Below are positions 6,283-7,268 of a DNA stretch of 7,268 bases, piece after piece; position 1 is the first letter of the stretch; each line of letters begins with the position of its first letter. The notes under the pieces were generated by a model. The model was not told the origin of the DNA, made no database searches, and was given only the letters and a program-made list of their open reading frames with translations. This stretch comes from B8-G4 sp033720735 (GTDB lineage Bacteria > Bacteroidota > Bacteroidia > Chitinophagales > Saprospiraceae), in contig JAWWBX010000223.1 in NCBI GenBank assembly GCA_033720735.1, positions 1 to 7,268 on the forward strand. Direction: 5' to 3'. The position numbers and the translations under genes are program-made.

Positions 6283-6307
6283 GGCCAGCCGTGGCCTGGA
6301 GCCAGGC
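6283..6307 (+). promoter_or_regulatory. Two overlapping stem-loops in the cupin leader
   Basis: GGCCA-GCCG-TGGCC (6283-6296) and GCCTG-GAGC-CAGGC (6294-6307) are each perfect 5-bp, GC-rich stems with four-base loops. They share bases 6294-6296, so they cannot both form fully. They lie between the putative promoter and the ATG. No T-run follows, so this is not a standard attenuator, and no known riboswitch class was recognised. Confidence 0.3.
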
Positions 6308-6337
6308 TCGCCAGATCAAGTATCACATTAAGATCCC

Positions 6338-6895
6338 ATGCCAAGCAAAGGACAAGTACTCATCGACAAAATGACTGGCGACACCATCGAATTCCTCGAG
6401 ACTTCGGCATCGACAAACGGGAAACGAGTGACCATGAAGGTCACACTGAAAAGCAAGGGGCAAACAGTCGACGATCACATTCATCTACTGCAAGATGAGT
6501 CATTCGAAATGCTCTCCGGGCGCATGACCTACTCGATCGATGGTGAGCAGCACTATCTCAATGCCGGGGAGCAGATTGTCCTGCCAAAGAATACAGCACA
6601 CAACCACTACAATACGGACGACGAACCGGCGGTATACATCCAGACGATCACCCCCGGAATCGATGTAGATCTGTTCATTGAGAACTTGTTCGGAATGATC
6701 AATGACGGGAAGGTCAAAGAGGGCAAATTGCCGTTCCTGCAGGCGATGGTCACAGCCAAATACCTGGAAAGTCCATCGCGTCTCGCCGCCATTCCCCTGG
6801 GACCGCAAAACGTCCTGATCAATCTCCTGGGGCCGATGGCCAGGCTCTTCGGCTACCGGGCCATCTACAAGAAATACACGGGCATTGAAAAGTGA
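6338..6895 (+). CDS. Single-domain cupin protein
   Basis: This 185-residue protein has a classical cupin core near the N-terminus. Motif 1 reads G41 to G61 around H47-I-H49, E54 and ESFEMLSG. Motif 2 reads G77, five residues, P83, H88 and N92, with Asn85 replacing the usual Gly. The likely metal ligands H47, H49, E54 and H88 are all kept, so a divalent metal site is expected. Residues from about 105 onward form a helical, non-cupin tail with a hydrophobic patch (NVLINLLGPMARLFG) that may pack against the barrel or a membrane. Such proteins range from dioxygenases and isomerases to sugar or small-molecule binders; no substrate can be named. ATG 6338 is forced by an in-frame TAA at 6329. Only 27 bases separate it from the next gene, so the two are probably co-transcribed. 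Confidence 0.9.
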   Translation: MPSKGQVLIDKMTGDTIEFLETSASTNGKRVTMKVTLKSKGQTVDDHIHLLQDESFEMLSGRMTYSIDGEQHYLNAGEQIVLPKNTAHNHYNTDDEPAVYIQTITPGIDVDLFIENLFGMINDGKVKEGKLPFLQAMVTAKYLESPSRLAAIPLGPQNVLINLLGPMARLFGYRAIYKKYTGIEK

Positions 6896-6922
6896 ACCAG
6901 CCACCTTCCTTAATCCAACCTC

Positions 6923-7268
6923 ATGAAAAAAAGCAGACGTGAATTCCTCGGCATGGGTCTGACCCTGGGCATGGCACCACTCCTGCCAGCCCGTCCGGTG
7001 CTCAAGTTGATAGATCTTGCTCCGGACGAGCGGAAGCTGAAGATCCTGATCCTGGGAGGCACCAGTTTCCTGGGACCGCACCAGATCGCCTACGCACTGG
7101 ACAGAGGGCACAGTGTAACGACCTTTACCAGGGGCAGGACGGCACCAAGTATCCACCCTGAGCTTTTTTCACAGGTCGAACAACTTATTGGGGACCGGGA
7201 AGATAACCTGGAGGCTCTGAAAGGCCGGGACTGGGATATTGTGATCGACAACTCCGGCCGAAAAACAC
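6923..7268 (+). CDS. Tat-signal NAD-dependent epimerase/dehydratase-like oxidoreductase, 3' end missing
   Basis: The frame is open from ATG 6923 to the right edge, giving 115 residues. The N-terminus has a twin-arginine motif S4-R-R-E-F-L9 followed by a short hydrophobic stretch (MGLTLGMAPLLPA), so folded, cofactor-loaded export is predicted. The Rossmann nucleotide-binding start follows: LKILILGGTSFLG with GGTSFLG at 45-51, then RGHSVTTFTRGRT (61-73) as second strand and loop, IGDRED, and the strand WDIVIDNSG near the edge. This is the NAD-dependent epimerase/dehydratase pattern (extended SDR); full-length proteins are usually 330-400 residues, so about two thirds is missing, including the catalytic Tyr and Lys. 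The export signal on a nucleotide-dependent enzyme is uncommon but is known in some Tat-signal oxidoreductases. The preceding cupin is its likely operon partner. Confidence 0.88.
   Translation, partial: MKKSRREFLGMGLTLGMAPLLPARPVLKLIDLAPDERKLKILILGGTSFLGPHQIAYALDRGHSVTTFTRGRTAPSIHPELFSQVEQLIGDREDNLEALKGRDWDIVIDNSGRKT

Noticed and set aside
6500..7156. 218-codon minus-strand open frame opposite the cupin and oxidoreductase
   Set aside because: It spans two well-supported + strand genes and their gap and reads as low-quality protein sequence.
1..7268. CRISPR array, tRNA, transposon ends or a defence island
   Set aside because: No regularly spaced repeats, cloverleaf-like sequence, transposase, integrase or nuclease/helicase genes could be seen on either strand.

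Overview
The window is a compact, gene-dense stretch of bacterial chromosome with every recognisable gene on the + strand. Taxonomic hints are indirect but agree on Bacteroidota or a close relative. None of the complete genes has a convincing Shine-Dalgarno sequence. A TATCTT-type element, close to the Bacteroidota -7 consensus TAnnTTTG, recurs just upstream of four genes. One gene encodes a short lipoprotein-type signal ending in LLFSC. Base composition is moderately GC-rich. No tRNA, rRNA, insertion sequence, phage gene or CRISPR array is visible.

Layout from left to right: an amidase-signature hydrolase cut by the left edge (1-1297); an LtrA-family multi-pass membrane protein (1386-2636); a class-C beta-lactamase-like serine hydrolase lipoprotein starting at TTG (2770-3903); a YbaA-like DUF1428 protein (3985-4377); a Rid/YjgF-family protein lacking the deaminase arginine (4435-4851); a TauD/TfdA-type Fe(II)/2-oxoglutarate dioxygenase (4998-6068); a possible 46-residue small protein whose ATG overlaps the dioxygenase stop codon (6065-6205); a single-domain cupin (6338-6895); and a Tat-signal NAD-dependent epimerase/dehydratase-like protein cut by the right edge (6923-7268). 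No gene-free stretch exceeds 300 bases. The longest gap (6069-6337) is partly occupied by the small ORF and by an apparent structured leader of the cupin gene.

The genes do not form a recognisable single pathway. Most are stand-alone housekeeping or accessory enzymes: an amide hydrolase, an ester or peptide hydrolase, an oxidative dioxygenase, a Rid protein and a cupin. Most gaps of about 60-150 bases carry their own promoter-like or operator-like sequence, so several independent transcripts are likely. Only cupin-oxidoreductase (27-base gap) and dioxygenase-small ORF (ATGA overlap) look like co-transcribed pairs. I found no convincing undescribed multi-gene system. The less ordinary signals are in the non-coding DNA: the repeated TATCTT motif, inverted repeats at the starts of the serine hydrolase and Rid genes, overlapping stem-loops before the cupin, and the translationally coupled small ORF.
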